This document shows, in pieces, positions 10,076 through 18,832 of a stretch of DNA of 64,000 nucleotides. The notes below the pieces were generated by a model. The model did no database searches. It was given only the letters and a program-made list of their open reading frames with translations, and was not told the origin of the DNA. Every line of letters starts with the position of its first letter. Position 1 is the stretch's first letter. The DNA comes from Polyangium fumosum. Its GTDB lineage: Bacteria; Myxococcota_A; Polyangia; Polyangiales; Polyangiaceae. The position numbers and the translations under genes were made by a program. The stretch covers positions 124,001 to 188,000 of the forward strand of contig NZ_SSMQ01000012.1 of NCBI RefSeq assembly GCF_005144585.1, given 5' to 3'.

Positions 10076-11503
10076 ATGGGGGGTATGAAAAGCGCGGAAG
10101 ATGCGATCGACGTCGACGTCGACGTCGATCTCGATCTTGGCGAGGCCTCGCTGCCGCGCCCGGGCGACGTGGTCGCGGGGAAATACCGTGTCCAGCGGGT
10201 CCTCGGCGTCGGGGGGATGGGGGTCGTGGTGGAGGCGGAGCACGCGAGCCTCCGGCAGCGCGTCGCGCTCAAGTTCCTGCACCCCAAGGTCGCGGCGAGC
10301 GACGTCTCCGTGACGCGGCTCCTGCGCGAGGCGCGGGCCGCGAGCGCGATCAAGAGCGAGCACGTGGCGCGCGTGCTCGACATGGGCACCCTGCCGTGGG
10401 GCTCGCCGTTCGTCGTGATGGAATACCTCACCGGAATCGATCTCCGGGGCATGCTCGGCCGCCGCGGCCCGCTGCCCGTCGAGGACGCCGTCGATTACAT
10501 CCTCCAGGCCTGCGAGGCGCTCGCCGAGGCGCATTCCATGGGAATCGTCCACCGCGACATCAAGCCCTCGAACCTCTTTCTCACGAGCCGCGCCGACGGC
10601 TCGCCGCTCATCAAGGTCCTCGATTTCGGCATCGCCAAGCTCCTCCGCCCGGGCGGCGCCGCGCAGCCGGAGGACGTCGTGACGCTCACGGGTCATGGAT
10701 TCGTGGTGGGTTCGCCCCGGTACACCTCGCCCGAGCGGCTGCGCGACCCGACCGACGTCGATCCGCGCACCGACATCTGGTCCCTCGGCATCGTCCTGCA
10801 CGAGCTGTTGACGGGCCACAGCCCCTTCGAGGCGAAGACCATTTCTTCCCTGTATTTTCGCATCGCCGCGGACCCGCCCGCGCGGGTGCGAGACGTTCGC
10901 CCCGACGTACCGGAGGGGCTCGAAAAGGCGATCCTCCAGTGCCTGCAAAAAGACCCGGACAAACGCACGCCCGACGTGGCCGAGCTCGCCGCGTCGCTCC
11001 GGCCGTTTGCGCCCGAGCGCAGCGAGACCAGCGTGCGCCGGGTGATCCGGGTGATCGGCATTCCTCCGGAGAAACTCCCGACGTACGCCGGCGCCGGGAG
11101 CCGCGACGCGGATGGGCTGCGCGGTCTCCTCTCGACGGCCCTCCGGCCCGCGGCGCTCCGACGATCCATGCGCCTCCGCGCGGGGCTCGGTTTGCTTGGC
11201 GTGACGCTGCTCGTGGTGGGGGCGCTCGTCATGTCCTCGGGAAAAACGCCGGACGCGCGCGCTCCCTCGCCGGGGCCATCACGCGCGGCCCCCGAGCAGC
11301 CCAAGGAGCCTTCGGTGGCCGTGGCGCCGGACGGCCTGAGCGACCCGCCCGCCCAAGGCGCCGAGGAGCCTGCGGCCCCCGCGTCGAGCCCGGCGGCGAA
11401 GGTGCCCAAGGGTGGAACGACTTCGTCTTATCGAACCTCTGGAGCGCCCACAGGGCGCCGCAAAGGAGGGCGCTTCCTTGATCCGCTGGATAGCCGAAAA
11501 TAA
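10076..11503 (+). CDS. Ser/Thr protein kinase (Hanks type) with C-terminal membrane segment
   Basis: 475 residues. The kinase domain spans about 35-310, with glycine loop [10 protein letters not shown] (42-51), ATP-binding lysine K66 (VALKFLHP), catalytic loop HRDIKPSN (H159-R160-D161), metal-binding DFG at 183-185 and an SPER motif. All key residues are present, so it should be active. A hydrophobic segment follows at about 370-390 ([17 protein letters not shown]) and then a Pro/Ala-rich tail, placing the kinase domain in the cytoplasm with a short external tail. The N-terminus holds an odd Asp-Val repeat ([10 protein letters not shown]). ATGs at 10076 and 10085 are both possible starts. The next gene overlaps its 3' end. 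Confidence 0.93.
   Translation: MGGMKSAEDAIDVDVDVDLDLGEASLPRPGDVVAGKYRVQRVLGVGGMGVVVEAEHASLRQRVALKFLHPKVAASDVSVTRLLREARAASAIKSEHVARVLDMGTLPWGSPFVVMEYLTGIDLRGMLGRRGPLPVEDAVDYILQACEALAEAHSMGIVHRDIKPSNLFLTSRADGSPLIKVLDFGIAKLLRPGGAAQPEDVVTLTGHGFVVGSPRYTSPERLRDPTDVDPRTDIWSLGIVLHELLTGHSPFEAKTISSLYFRIAADPPARVRDVRPDVPEGLEKAILQCLQKDPDKRTPDVAELAASLRPFAPERSETSVRRVIRVIGIPPEKLPTYAGAGSRDADGLRGLLSTALRPAALRRSMRLRAGLGLLGVTLLVVGALVMSSGKTPDARAPSPGPSRAAPEQPKEPSVAVAPDGLSDPPAQGAEEPAAPASSPAAKVPKGGTTSSYRTSGAPTGRRKGGRFLDPLDSRK
11463..11470 (+). promoter_or_regulatory. Shine-Dalgarno site deciding a TTG start
   Basis: AAGGAGGG lies seven bases before TTG at 11478 and inside the 3' end of the kinase gene. It supports TTG over the in-frame ATG at 11412, which lacks such a site and would overlap the kinase gene by 92 bases. 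Confidence 0.65.
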
Positions 11504-12458
11504 AAGATATGTTCGTCGTGCCAATCGATTTCTACTTCCAGGGCTTGCTGCGCTCGTCTTGGCCGGTGAAGGCACCGCCCGCGCGGACGGTGACGCCGCG
11601 GCGGAGGCGGAGGTCCTCTTCCGCGAGGGCAAGCAGCTCATGGGGGAGAAGCGGTATGCCGAGGCTTGTCCGAAGCTCGCGGAGAGCCATCGGCTCGATC
11701 CGGGCGGCGGGACGATCCTGAACGTCGCCCTCTGCCACGAGGCGGAAGGCAAGACGGCCACGGCCTACCGCGAGCTCGGTGAAGCCCTCGCGTGGGCGCG
11801 CACGGACGCGAGGCCCGATCGCGCGGAGATCGCCCACGAGCGGCTCGACGCGCTCGAACGCAAGCTCGCGCGGCTCGTGGTGGTGCTCGGGCCAGGCGCG
11901 CGCGCCGCGGGGATGGTGATCGAGCGCGACGGTGCGTCGATCCCGGAGGCGTCGCTCGGTGAGCCCGCGCCGGTCGATCCCGGCGAGCACGTGGTCGTCG
12001 CGACGGCCGAAGGGAAGGCGCCGTTTCGGGCGACGGTACGGGTCGCGCCGGGCGCCCGCGTGACCGTGGTGGTGCCCGCGCTCGCGCCGTCGCGCGGGGC
12101 CTCGGGGGGGCCCTCGGGCGCGCGCATCGCGGCGCATGTGACCGCGGGGATCTCGCTCGGCGCCCTCGGTGTGGGGACGTTTTTCGGGATCCGCGCGCTC
12201 GTGAAGGAGAACGAGGCGCGCGCGCGGTGCGAGGGCGCGGTTTGCCCCGACGTGGCGTCGCTCGACGTGGCGGACGACGGCCGGACGGCCGCGCGGATCG
12301 CCGACGTCGCGCTGGGCGTGGGAGCGGTCGGCCTCTTGACGTCCGCGACGCTCTACTGGGTTTCGCGCTCGAAGAGCCCGGCGGATCCACGCGCATCTCT
12401 TGCGATCGTGCCGTCCGCGGGAGCGGGCGCGGCATTGCTCCTGGGAGGAACATTTTGA
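11478..12458 (+). CDS. Exported TPR-like protein downstream of kinase
   Basis: 326 residues from a TTG start chosen for its strong ribosome binding site. The N-terminus is a basic plus hydrophobic signal peptide ending near RADG. Residues 40-130 hold a TPR-like pair (LFREGKQLMGEKRYAEACPKL, then GGGTILNVALCHEAEGK), a layout common beside myxobacterial Ser/Thr kinases. A PEGA-like beta domain follows (GEHVVVATAEGKAPFRATVRVAPG), then one or two hydrophobic segments near the C-terminus (GISLGALGVGTFFGIRAL, VALGVGAVGLLTSATLYW). Role unknown; probably an envelope partner in the kinase pathway. It overlaps the kinase gene by 26 bases and the next gene by four. Confidence 0.8.
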   Translation: MIRWIAENKRYVRRANRFLLPGLAALVLAGEGTARADGDAAAEAEVLFREGKQLMGEKRYAEACPKLAESHRLDPGGGTILNVALCHEAEGKTATAYRELGEALAWARTDARPDRAEIAHERLDALERKLARLVVVLGPGARAAGMVIERDGASIPEASLGEPAPVDPGEHVVVATAEGKAPFRATVRVAPGARVTVVVPALAPSRGASGGPSGARIAAHVTAGISLGALGVGTFFGIRALVKENEARARCEGAVCPDVASLDVADDGRTAARIADVALGVGAVGLLTSATLYWVSRSKSPADPRASLAIVPSAGAGAALLLGGTF

Positions 12459-13468
12459 GCACCAAACGAACGACGGTTCCTCCGTTGATCCGGATCGGCG
12501 CGTGGCCCCTCCTGCTCGCGGGACCGCTCGGCTGCGAGATCGTGGCGGGGATCGAGCCACGCACGCTCGCGCCGTCGGGCGGCCCTGCGGGCGCGTGCGA
12601 GGCGAGCACGGGCGCGGGCTTCCCCGATTCGGCCACGCGGTTCTGCTCCGATGGATCCGACGCGATCTCGTGTGACGATCCGAGCCTCGCGGCGGGGCAG
12701 GACGGCCATGTCGTCGGCCTCTTGCCGAGCTACGAGGAGGCTTCGTTCGGAGCGTCCGCGGACGACGGTGTGCGTGACGAGATCCTCGACCTCGTGTGGG
12801 AGAGCGACGCGGCCTCGGCGCCCGTCTCGTGGGAGGAAGCGCGCGCGCGCTGCGAGAAGTCCGGCGGCGGCGCGCGGCTCCCTTCCCGTGTGGAGCTCGT
12901 TTCGCTCGTGGACTACGGGCGCGACGGGCCCGCGATCAACCCCTCGATGATCTCCGTACCCACGTGGTCCACGGATCTCTACTGGACCTCGACGACGGCG
13001 ATGGACGGCGTGTGGGCCATCGGGTTCGTCCACGGATCGATGACGTCGGTCGATCGCACGCTCGCGGCGCGCGTTCGTTGCGTCGTGGGTCCTCCGCGCG
13101 TGTCGTGCCTCGAAGCGGGCGCGGTCGGTGAGACGCTGATCGACAGGCGCACAGGCTTTGTCTGGCAACGCCTGAGCACGCCGGAGGTGAGCACGTGGCA
13201 AGGCGCGCTCGCTTTCTGTGCGTCGCTCTCGATCGGGGGCGCCAACGGCTTTCGGCTACCGAGCATCAAGGAGCTCGTGAGCCTCGGCCACGGCGAAGAG
13301 GACGAGCCCATGTCCGCGGCGACGTCGTTCCCCGACGGCGAGGGCCGCTTCTGGTCGTCCACGCCCGTCGCTGCTGTGCCGGCCGAAGCCTGGGTCCTCG
13401 ACGGCCTCACGGGCCGCATCGAGCACCAGCCGACGGCGGTGAAGGCGCGCGTGCGTTGCGTTCGATGA
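12455..13468 (+). CDS. Lipoprotein with two DUF1566 (Lcl C-terminal-like) domains
   Basis: 337 residues from a TTG start (TTGA overlap with the previous stop; GGGAGG lies six bases upstream). The signal ends in a lipobox (LLLAGPLGC). Two consecutive DUF1566 units are visible: VSWEEARARC, ARLPSRVELVSLVD, WSTDLYWTSTT and RVRCV, then TWQGALAFC, FRLPSIKELVSL, RFWSST and RVRCVR. In known proteins this fold resembles C-type-lectin-like adhesins and recognition domains. As the third member of the kinase/TPR unit it may be a surface recognition component; that role is inferred. Confidence 0.82.
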   Translation: MSTKRTTVPPLIRIGAWPLLLAGPLGCEIVAGIEPRTLAPSGGPAGACEASTGAGFPDSATRFCSDGSDAISCDDPSLAAGQDGHVVGLLPSYEEASFGASADDGVRDEILDLVWESDAASAPVSWEEARARCEKSGGGARLPSRVELVSLVDYGRDGPAINPSMISVPTWSTDLYWTSTTAMDGVWAIGFVHGSMTSVDRTLAARVRCVVGPPRVSCLEAGAVGETLIDRRTGFVWQRLSTPEVSTWQGALAFCASLSIGGANGFRLPSIKELVSLGHGEEDEPMSAATSFPDGEGRFWSSTPVAAVPAEAWVLDGLTGRIEHQPTAVKARVRCVR

Positions 13469-13478
13469 TACGTGCGGC

Positions 13479-14474
13479 TCAGGCCCAGGCCGAGCCTGCC
13501 TCGGGATCGGGCGTGATGCCTTCGAGCGCGCGCCGCGCCTCCTCGGCGTCCCGTGCGATCTGCGCCTTCAGCGCTTCGAGCCCCGAGAAACGTTGCTCCG
13601 GACGAAGGTGCCGAACGAGGTGCACGCGCAGCCGCGCGCCGTACAGATCTTCGTCCCGATCGAAGACGTGGACTTCGAGGCGCGGGCGCGCCGCCGTGGG
13701 ATCCACCGTGGGCCGCACGCCGAGGTTCGCCACGCCGCGCCCGAGCATCGTCGCGCCGCGCTCGCCCGCGCCTTCCGGGGACAAACGATCGATCAGCACG
13801 GCGTACACGCCGAGCGGTGGCAGCGCCTCCGGCGCATCGAGGATGTTCGCGGTGGGAAAGCCGATCGTCCGCCCGCGTTGGTCCCCGGCGACCACGGTCC
13901 CCGAGAGCGCATGCCATCGCCCGAGGATGCGCTGTGCTTCGTCGAGATCGCCCCGCGCGATCGCCTCCCTCGCGCGCGTGCTCGACCACGGCCCGTGCGT
14001 GTCGCCGACGAGCGCGTGCGATCGCGTCTCGAAGCCGAGCACCTTGCCGAGCCGCTCGAGCTCGGCGAAGTCGCCGGCCCGCTGCGCGCCGAAGCGGAAG
14101 TTCTGCCCCACCATCACCACGCGCGCGCCGAGATCGCCGAGCACGCGCTCGGCGAAGTCGCGCGGGCTCTGCGCTGCGAACGCGCGATCGAAGGGCGCCA
14201 CGGAGACCCGGAGCCCCGGCACGGCGCGCTCGCACAGCGCGATCTTGCGCGCGAGCGGCGTGAGCAGCGGCGGCGCCTTGCGGCCGAGGACCTCGGCCGG
14301 GTGTGGATCGAACGTCAGCACCACCGGATCGAGCCCGCGTTCGTGGGCGATCCGAGCGGCTTCATCCAGGACGGCGCGGTGGCCCCTGTGCAGACCGTCG
14401 AAGTTGCCGATCACGACGAGGGTGCCGGTACGCCCGCTCGTCTCGCCGCGCTGGGAGCCGCTCTGCCGATCCAC
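13479..14474 (-). CDS. ribF: Bifunctional riboflavin kinase / FMN adenylyltransferase
   Basis: 331 residues. It makes FMN and then FAD from riboflavin. The N-terminal adenylyltransferase domain shows GNFDGLHRGH (nucleotidyltransferase HxGH-like site) and STRAREAIARGDL; the C-terminal kinase domain shows GRTIGFPTANI and GVANLGVRPTV. Length matches the family (about 310-330). It converges with the DUF1566 gene, with ten bases between the stop codons. Confidence 0.96.
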   Translation of the reverse strand: MDRQSGSQRGETSGRTGTLVVIGNFDGLHRGHRAVLDEAARIAHERGLDPVVLTFDPHPAEVLGRKAPPLLTPLARKIALCERAVPGLRVSVAPFDRAFAAQSPRDFAERVLGDLGARVVMVGQNFRFGAQRAGDFAELERLGKVLGFETRSHALVGDTHGPWSSTRAREAIARGDLDEAQRILGRWHALSGTVVAGDQRGRTIGFPTANILDAPEALPPLGVYAVLIDRLSPEGAGERGATMLGRGVANLGVRPTVDPTAARPRLEVHVFDRDEDLYGARLRVHLVRHLRPEQRFSGLEALKAQIARDAEEARRALEGITPDPEAGSAWA

Positions 14475-14549
14475 GATCGCGCTACCTAGTCAAACCCGGG
14501 GCGCCGCGCAAAGCCGAGGTCGTGCCATGACGCAATGACCACAAGATCC

Positions 14550-14578
14550 TTGACGGAAGTAGGGGTGACTGGTAGAGC
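14550..14578 (+). promoter_or_regulatory. Candidate promoter for prs
   Basis: TTGACG (14550-14555), a 17-base spacer and TAGAGC (14573-14578) lie in the ribF-prs divergent gap and point toward prs, leaving a leader of about 90 bases. The -10 element is a partial match only. Confidence 0.35.
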
Positions 14579-14673
14579 CGCGCCGCCGTTGACCCTTCGG
14601 CGTTCGGGGTTGTCGTGGTCGCTCGGACTGGCCGAGCGTCGACCGAACCCTCGGCAGGCAGGGAGGCTGGCCG

Positions 14674-15618
14674 ATGTTCAAGAGAGTGAGCATCTTCTCG
14701 GGGAACGCAAACCCCACGCTCACGCAGGAGATTTGCCAGTGCCTCGAGTTCCCGCTCGGGAAGTGCCGCGTCTCGCGGTTCTCCGACGGGGAGACGTTCT
14801 GCGTGATTCAGGAGAACGTCCGTGGCGTGGACACGTACGTCGTGCAACCGACGTGCTCGCCGGTGAACGACAGCGTGATGGAGCTGCTCATCATGGTGGA
14901 CGCGCTCCGGCGCGCCTCCGCGGGCTCCATCACCGCCGTGATCCCGTACTACGGCTACGCCCGGCAGGACCGCAAGGCCGCGCCGCGCACGCCGATCACG
15001 GCGAAGCTCGTGGCCGATCTCCTCGTCGCCGCGGGCGTGCACCGCATCGTCGCGCTCGATCTGCACGCGGGCCAGATCCAGGGGTTCTTCAATATCCCCT
15101 TCGATCACCTCCACGCGATGCCGGCGTTCCTCGATCAGCACCTTCGCGAGCACTACAGCCGCGACTGCGTGATCGTCTCGCCGGACGCGGGCGGCGTCGA
15201 GCGCGCGCGTGCCTACGCGAAGCGCCTCGACGGCACCCTCGCCATCATCGACAAGCGCCGCGAGCGCGCGAACGAGAGCGAGGTGATGAACATCATCGGC
15301 GAGGTCGAAGGCAAGCGTTGCCTCATCCTCGACGACATCATCGACACGGCGGGCACGCTGGTGAACGCGGCGAACGCCCTCATGAAGGCGGGCGCGAAGA
15401 GCGTCGCGGCCTGCGCCACGCACGCCGTGCTCTCGGGCCCGGCGCTGTCGCGCATCATGGAGTCGCCGCTCGCCGAGGTCATCGTCTCCAACTCGATCCC
15501 GCTCTCCGAGGAAGCCAAGGCGTGCGGGAAGTTCAAGGTCGTCAGCGTGGCGCGCCTGCTCGCGGAGGCCATCCGCCGGATCCATCACTCGGACTCGGTG
15601 AGCTCCCTCTTCGTCTAG
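14674..15618 (+). CDS. prs: Ribose-phosphate pyrophosphokinase
   Basis: 314 residues. It makes PRPP from ribose 5-phosphate and ATP, feeding nucleotide, histidine and NAD synthesis. Family signatures are [31 protein letters not shown]-like [12 protein letters not shown], and the PRPP loop [13 protein letters not shown]. Length is normal (about 310-320). It precedes rplY/ctc and pth, an order found in many bacteria. Confidence 0.97.
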   Translation: MFKRVSIFSGNANPTLTQEICQCLEFPLGKCRVSRFSDGETFCVIQENVRGVDTYVVQPTCSPVNDSVMELLIMVDALRRASAGSITAVIPYYGYARQDRKAAPRTPITAKLVADLLVAAGVHRIVALDLHAGQIQGFFNIPFDHLHAMPAFLDQHLREHYSRDCVIVSPDAGGVERARAYAKRLDGTLAIIDKRRERANESEVMNIIGEVEGKRCLILDDIIDTAGTLVNAANALMKAGAKSVAACATHAVLSGPALSRIMESPLAEVIVSNSIPLSEEAKACGKFKVVSVARLLAEAIRRIHHSDSVSSLFV

Positions 15619-15741
15619 TCGCATCCTCGCCTCGCGTTCGTCGTTTCGTGTCCCTCAGCGCCTGGACAATCGTGCAGTTTCCTCTCAGGCTTGCGGCTTC
15701 GCCTCGGAGGATCGTCGGAATCGGCGCACAACCCGATCGAT

Positions 15742-15753
15742 CTCTGCTATAGC
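15742..15753 (+). promoter_or_regulatory. Extended -10 promoter candidate for rplY
   Basis: TGCTATAGC contains an extended -10 (TGn then TATAGC, 15748-15753), with no good -35 at the right distance. It sits about 35 bases upstream of the rplY start within the 169-base prs-rplY gap. Confidence 0.4.
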
Positions 15754-15787
15754 GCCGCGTCTCGGATCGGAACCGGAGAGTCGTCCC

Positions 15788-16522
15788 ATGATGGAAATCA
15801 TCAAGCTCAGCGCCACCCGTCGTCAGGAAAGCGGAAAAGGCCCGTCGAACAGGCTCCGCCGCACGGGGAACATCCCTGCCATCTGCTACGGCAAGGGCCT
15901 CGAAGCGTTCCCGGTCGCCGTCTCTCCGAAGGCCCTCCTCGAGGTGCTGAAGTCGGCGCACGGGAAGAACTCGGTCATCGAGCTGGCCGTCGAGGGCAGC
16001 GACAAGCTCACCGTCATGGTGCGCGACTACGGCTACCACCCGATCTCGCGCGAGCTCGTTCACGCGGACTTCCTGCAGGTCAAGCTCGACCAGCCGGTCG
16101 ACGTCGAGATCCCCGTTCGTTGCGTCGGCAAGTCGAAGGGCGTCGCGGGCGGCGGCATCCTCCAGCAGATCTTCCGCAACCTGCCCATCCGCTGCCTGCC
16201 CGAGAAGATCCCGGCGCTCGTCGAGATCGACATCAGCGAGCTCGACCTCGGCGACACGGTGAAGGCGGGCGCGGTTCCGCTCCCCGAGGGCGTCAAGACG
16301 CGCCTGCCCGAGGACCAGACGGTCGTCGTCGTGGCCATTCCCGAGAAGGGTGAGGAAGGCGCGGCTGCGGCTCCGGGCGCTCCGGGCGCTCCGGCGGCTG
16401 CGGCTCCTGCGGCCGGCGCGAAGGGCGCGGCGCCCGCGGCCAAGGGCGCGGCTCCCGCGGCCAAGGGCGCGGCTCCTGCGGCCAAGGGCGCGGCTCCCGC
16501 CAAGGACGCCAAGAAGAAGTAG
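15788..16522 (+). CDS. rplY: 50S ribosomal protein L25 / general stress protein Ctc
   Basis: 244 residues. The N-terminal L25 domain (about 1-95) binds 5S rRNA and begins SATRRQESGKGPSNRLRR, followed by the Ctc-type C-terminal beta domain (LDQPVDVEIPVRCVGKSKGV and PEDQTVVVVAIPEK). The last 50 residues are a low-complexity Ala/Pro/Gly/Lys tail with four to five AAKGAAP repeats, longer than in most homologues. Two ATGs are adjacent (15788 and 15791); either could be used. Located between prs and pth. Confidence 0.95.
   Translation: MMEIIKLSATRRQESGKGPSNRLRRTGNIPAICYGKGLEAFPVAVSPKALLEVLKSAHGKNSVIELAVEGSDKLTVMVRDYGYHPISRELVHADFLQVKLDQPVDVEIPVRCVGKSKGVAGGGILQQIFRNLPIRCLPEKIPALVEIDISELDLGDTVKAGAVPLPEGVKTRLPEDQTVVVVAIPEKGEEGAAAAPGAPGAPAAAAPAAGAKGAAPAAKGAAPAAKGAAPAAKGAAPAKDAKKK
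16427..16503 (+). repeat. 21-bp tandem repeat encoding the AAKGAAP tail of L25
   Basis: Roughly three and a half copies of a 21-base unit coding for Ala-Ala-Lys-Gly-Ala-Ala-Pro, differing mainly at one CCC/CCT-type position. The high nucleotide identity indicates recent expansion; the reading frame is kept. Confidence 0.75.
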
Positions 16523-16549
16523 TTTTAGCTCAAACGGTCCGAGCGATCC

Positions 16550-16591
16550 GCCCCGCGGCGCGCACCTCCGAGCGAGGTCGTCCCGCGGGGC
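16550..16591 (+). other. Compound stem-loop between rplY and pth
   Basis: Outer arms GCCCCGCGG / CCGCGGGGC (nine bases) enclose an inner ACCTC / GAGGT hairpin. No T-run follows, so it may be an attenuator or an mRNA processing and stability element rather than a terminator. Confidence 0.4.
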
Positions 16592-16622
16592 ACGCTCGTC
16601 TTCGGGCCTCGACTTCCTCGTC

Positions 16623-17315
16623 ATGCTGCTCGTCGTCGGCCTGGGCAACCCGGGCGAGAAATACGCGTCGCATCGGCACAACGTCGGCTTCATGGCCGTC
16701 GAAGCGCTCGCGGCGCGCGCTCGCGCCGATGCCTTCCGCGAGAAGTTCTCGGGCATGTGGTCGCGCGCGACGCTCGGGGACGAGCCGGGCGTGCTCCTCC
16801 AGCCGATGACGTACATGAACGAGTCGGGCCGCAGCGTGCAGCCCGCCCTCGCGTTCTTCAAGATCGCCCCGAAGGAGCTCGTGGTGATCCACGACGAGCT
16901 CGACCTTCCGTTCGGGGACGTCCGGCTCAAGTTCGGCGGTGGACACGCCGGCCACAACGGGCTGCGGTCCATCATGTCCCACGTCGGCACGGGCGACTTC
17001 GCGCGCGTCCGCGTGGGCGTCGGGCGGCCGCCGGCGGGGTTTCGCGGGGAGGTGGCGGACTACGTGTTGTCGCCGTTCGACGCGGTCGAACGCTCGCGCC
17101 TGCCCGACATCTTGAAGCTCGTGACGGATTCTGTGCTAGAAGTCGCGGCCCGCGGCTTCGACGCCGCGATGAACGTTCGAAACAGCCGGCCGAAAGCCGG
17201 CAAGAAGCAAGCGAAGGAGCGGAGCGAGGCGCGCATGTCGCCCGAGCCCGCGAACGCGAAAGCGGCGGAAGACAAGCCGTCGGTTTCGCCTGGTGAAAAG
17301 CGCGAGGGAGAGTAA
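16623..17315 (+). CDS. pth: Peptidyl-tRNA hydrolase
   Basis: 230 residues. It recycles tRNA by cleaving prematurely released peptidyl-tRNA. The opening MLLVVGLGNPGEKYASHRHN carries the conserved Asn and the catalytic histidine; PMTYMNESG, HDELDLPFG and GGGHAGHNGLRS are the other family motifs. The conserved opening fixes the ATG at 16623. A charged C-terminal tail of about 45 residues extends beyond the usual 190-residue enzyme. TTGAAG (17112) and a GCTAGA element 17 bases later, within the 3' part, could serve the rpsF operon; this is weak. Confidence 0.95.
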   Translation: MLLVVGLGNPGEKYASHRHNVGFMAVEALAARARADAFREKFSGMWSRATLGDEPGVLLQPMTYMNESGRSVQPALAFFKIAPKELVVIHDELDLPFGDVRLKFGGGHAGHNGLRSIMSHVGTGDFARVRVGVGRPPAGFRGEVADYVLSPFDAVERSRLPDILKLVTDSVLEVAARGFDAAMNVRNSRPKAGKKQAKERSEARMSPEPANAKAAEDKPSVSPGEKREGE

Positions 17316-17438
17316 CCCGGACGTTTTCCGCACCTTCGTGAGGCACGTTCGCTGGTTTGTCCGTGAGGAACACCGGCGGACGCGCCGTCCTCGCTCCGGG
17401 GCACGACGTCTCCGGGGCCATCGTCCAAGAGGAGAAGC

Positions 17439-17978
17439 ATGAGTCGACTCGTGACGGCGCCGAACCGCGCCAGAGAATACGAAACGATCTACATCCTGCG
17501 ACCCGACATCGACGCGGACGCCGCCGAGCGTGTTGGCTCGCGCCTGTCCGACGTGATCGGCCGCGAGCAAGGCCGGCTGACCAAGGTCGAAAACTGGGGC
17601 CGCCGCCGGCTCGCGTACGACATCCGCAAGCATCGCCGCGGTGTGTACATCTACCTCAAGTACCTCGGCACGGGCCGCGTGGTGTCCGAGATCGAGCGCA
17701 ACCTGCGCCTGATGGACACCGTGATCAAGTACCAGACCGTCCTCGTCCGCAACGACGTGGAGGTCGCGGCGATCGCGATCGCCGAGGAGGACGTGAAGTT
17801 CGAGCGCGTCGAGCTGCCGCCGATCGAGGAGGAGCGCGACGAGTCGAGGGAGCGTCAGCTTGGTCTGATCGAGCCGGAGCGTCGTCAGGAGCGCACCAGC
17901 GAGGCGCCGGCCTCGGGCGAGTTCGACGACCTCGAGGGCGAGGCGGACATGACCGGCACCGAGGAAGAGGGAGGCTGA
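17439..17978 (+). CDS. rpsF: 30S ribosomal protein S6
   Basis: 179 residues. The S6 fold is recognisable from YETIYILRPDID at the start, WGRRRLAYDIRKHRRGVYIY in the middle and DTVIKYQTVLV near residue 105. It binds the central domain of 16S rRNA together with S18. The acidic C-terminal extension of about 60 residues (Glu/Asp/Arg-rich) is longer than in E. coli S6, whose tail is glutamylated. First gene of the rpsF-rpsR-rplI operon; a GAGGAGAAG ribosome site precedes the ATG. Confidence 0.96.
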   Translation: MSRLVTAPNRAREYETIYILRPDIDADAAERVGSRLSDVIGREQGRLTKVENWGRRRLAYDIRKHRRGVYIYLKYLGTGRVVSEIERNLRLMDTVIKYQTVLVRNDVEVAAIAIAEEDVKFERVELPPIEEERDESRERQLGLIEPERRQERTSEAPASGEFDDLEGEADMTGTEEEGG

Positions 17979-17981
17979 GCC

Positions 17982-18299
17982 ATGAATCAACGAGGAATGG
18001 ATTCGGGCAGCCGCAACATGGACATGGACGACCGCGATTTCGGGCGGACGCCGGATCTGAACGCCGACGCCCCCGGACGCCGCCGCACCGGTCGCAAGCG
18101 CGTCTGCCGTTACTGCGCCGACAAGGCGCTCTTCATCGACTACAAGGACCCGCAGGCGCTCAAGTACTTCATCTCGGAGCGCGGCAAGGTCGTCCCGCGC
18201 CGCATCAGCGGCAACTGCGCGCGGCATCAGCGCAAGGTCACGCTCGCCATCAAGCGGGCGCGCAACATCGCGCTCTTGCCGTTCACCGTGACGGCGTAA
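17982..18299 (+). CDS. rpsR: 30S ribosomal protein S18
   Basis: 105 residues. The conserved S18 core appears as [32 protein letters not shown] and [25 protein letters not shown]. The two Cys residues near RVCRYC suggest a zinc-binding (C+) form. An N-terminal extension of about 35 residues rich in Asp and Arg precedes the core. It starts three bases after rpsF. Confidence 0.97.
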   Translation: MNQRGMDSGSRNMDMDDRDFGRTPDLNADAPGRRRTGRKRVCRYCADKALFIDYKDPQALKYFISERGKVVPRRISGNCARHQRKVTLAIKRARNIALLPFTVTA

Positions 18300-18312
18300 C
18301 GAGGAGGACGTC

Positions 18313-18768
18313 ATGGCCAACTACATTCACGTGGTCCTGACCGAGGACCTCCCCAACGTCGGCAAGAGCGGCGAGCTCGTGCGTGTTCGCCCGGGCTACG
18401 CTCGCAACTTCCTCGTCCCCCGCGGCCTCGCGGTCGGCGCGACGGCGGAGAACGTCGCTCGCATCGAGCACGAGAAGAAGGTCGCGGAGACGCGCGCGGT
18501 CAAGAGCAAGAAGGCGGCCGAGGAGCTCGCCCAGAAGCTCGCGAACGTGAAGATCACGATCACGAAGCCCGTCGGCGAGGGTGATCGGCTCTACGGTTCG
18601 GTGACCTCGCGCGACATCGAAGAGGCGCTCGCGGCGCAGGGATTCACTGTGGATCGTCGTCGCATCGAGCTCGACACGATCAAGGCGCTCGGCACCTACC
18701 AGGTTCCGGTTCGCCTCGCGACGTCCGTGACCGCGACGATCGACGTCACGGTCGCGGCGAAGTCCTGA
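18313..18768 (+). CDS. rplI: 50S ribosomal protein L9
   Basis: 151 residues. The N-terminal domain has LTEDLPNVGKSGELVRVRPG and YARNFLVPRGLA, binding 23S rRNA at the L1 stalk base; a long connecting helix (EHEKKVAETRAVKSKKAAEE) and the C-terminal domain follow. Normal length. Last gene of the operon, followed by a stem-loop. Confidence 0.97.
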   Translation: MANYIHVVLTEDLPNVGKSGELVRVRPGYARNFLVPRGLAVGATAENVARIEHEKKVAETRAVKSKKAAEELAQKLANVKITITKPVGEGDRLYGSVTSRDIEEALAAQGFTVDRRRIELDTIKALGTYQVPVRLATSVTATIDVTVAAKS

Positions 18769-18788
18769 TCCCACGAGGAGCAGGCGTC

Positions 18789-18827
18789 GGCCCGGATCGA
18801 ACGGCGAAGAGCCGATCGGTCCGGGCC
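18789..18827 (+). terminator. Stem-loop between convergent rplI and sugar kinase genes
   Basis: Arms GGCCCGGA and TCCGGGCC with an inner CGGC/GCCG stem, followed by TTCGTTCATTT on the plus strand. The position between two convergent stop codons fits a terminator, perhaps acting on both strands. Confidence 0.55.
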
Positions 18828-18832
18828 TTCGT

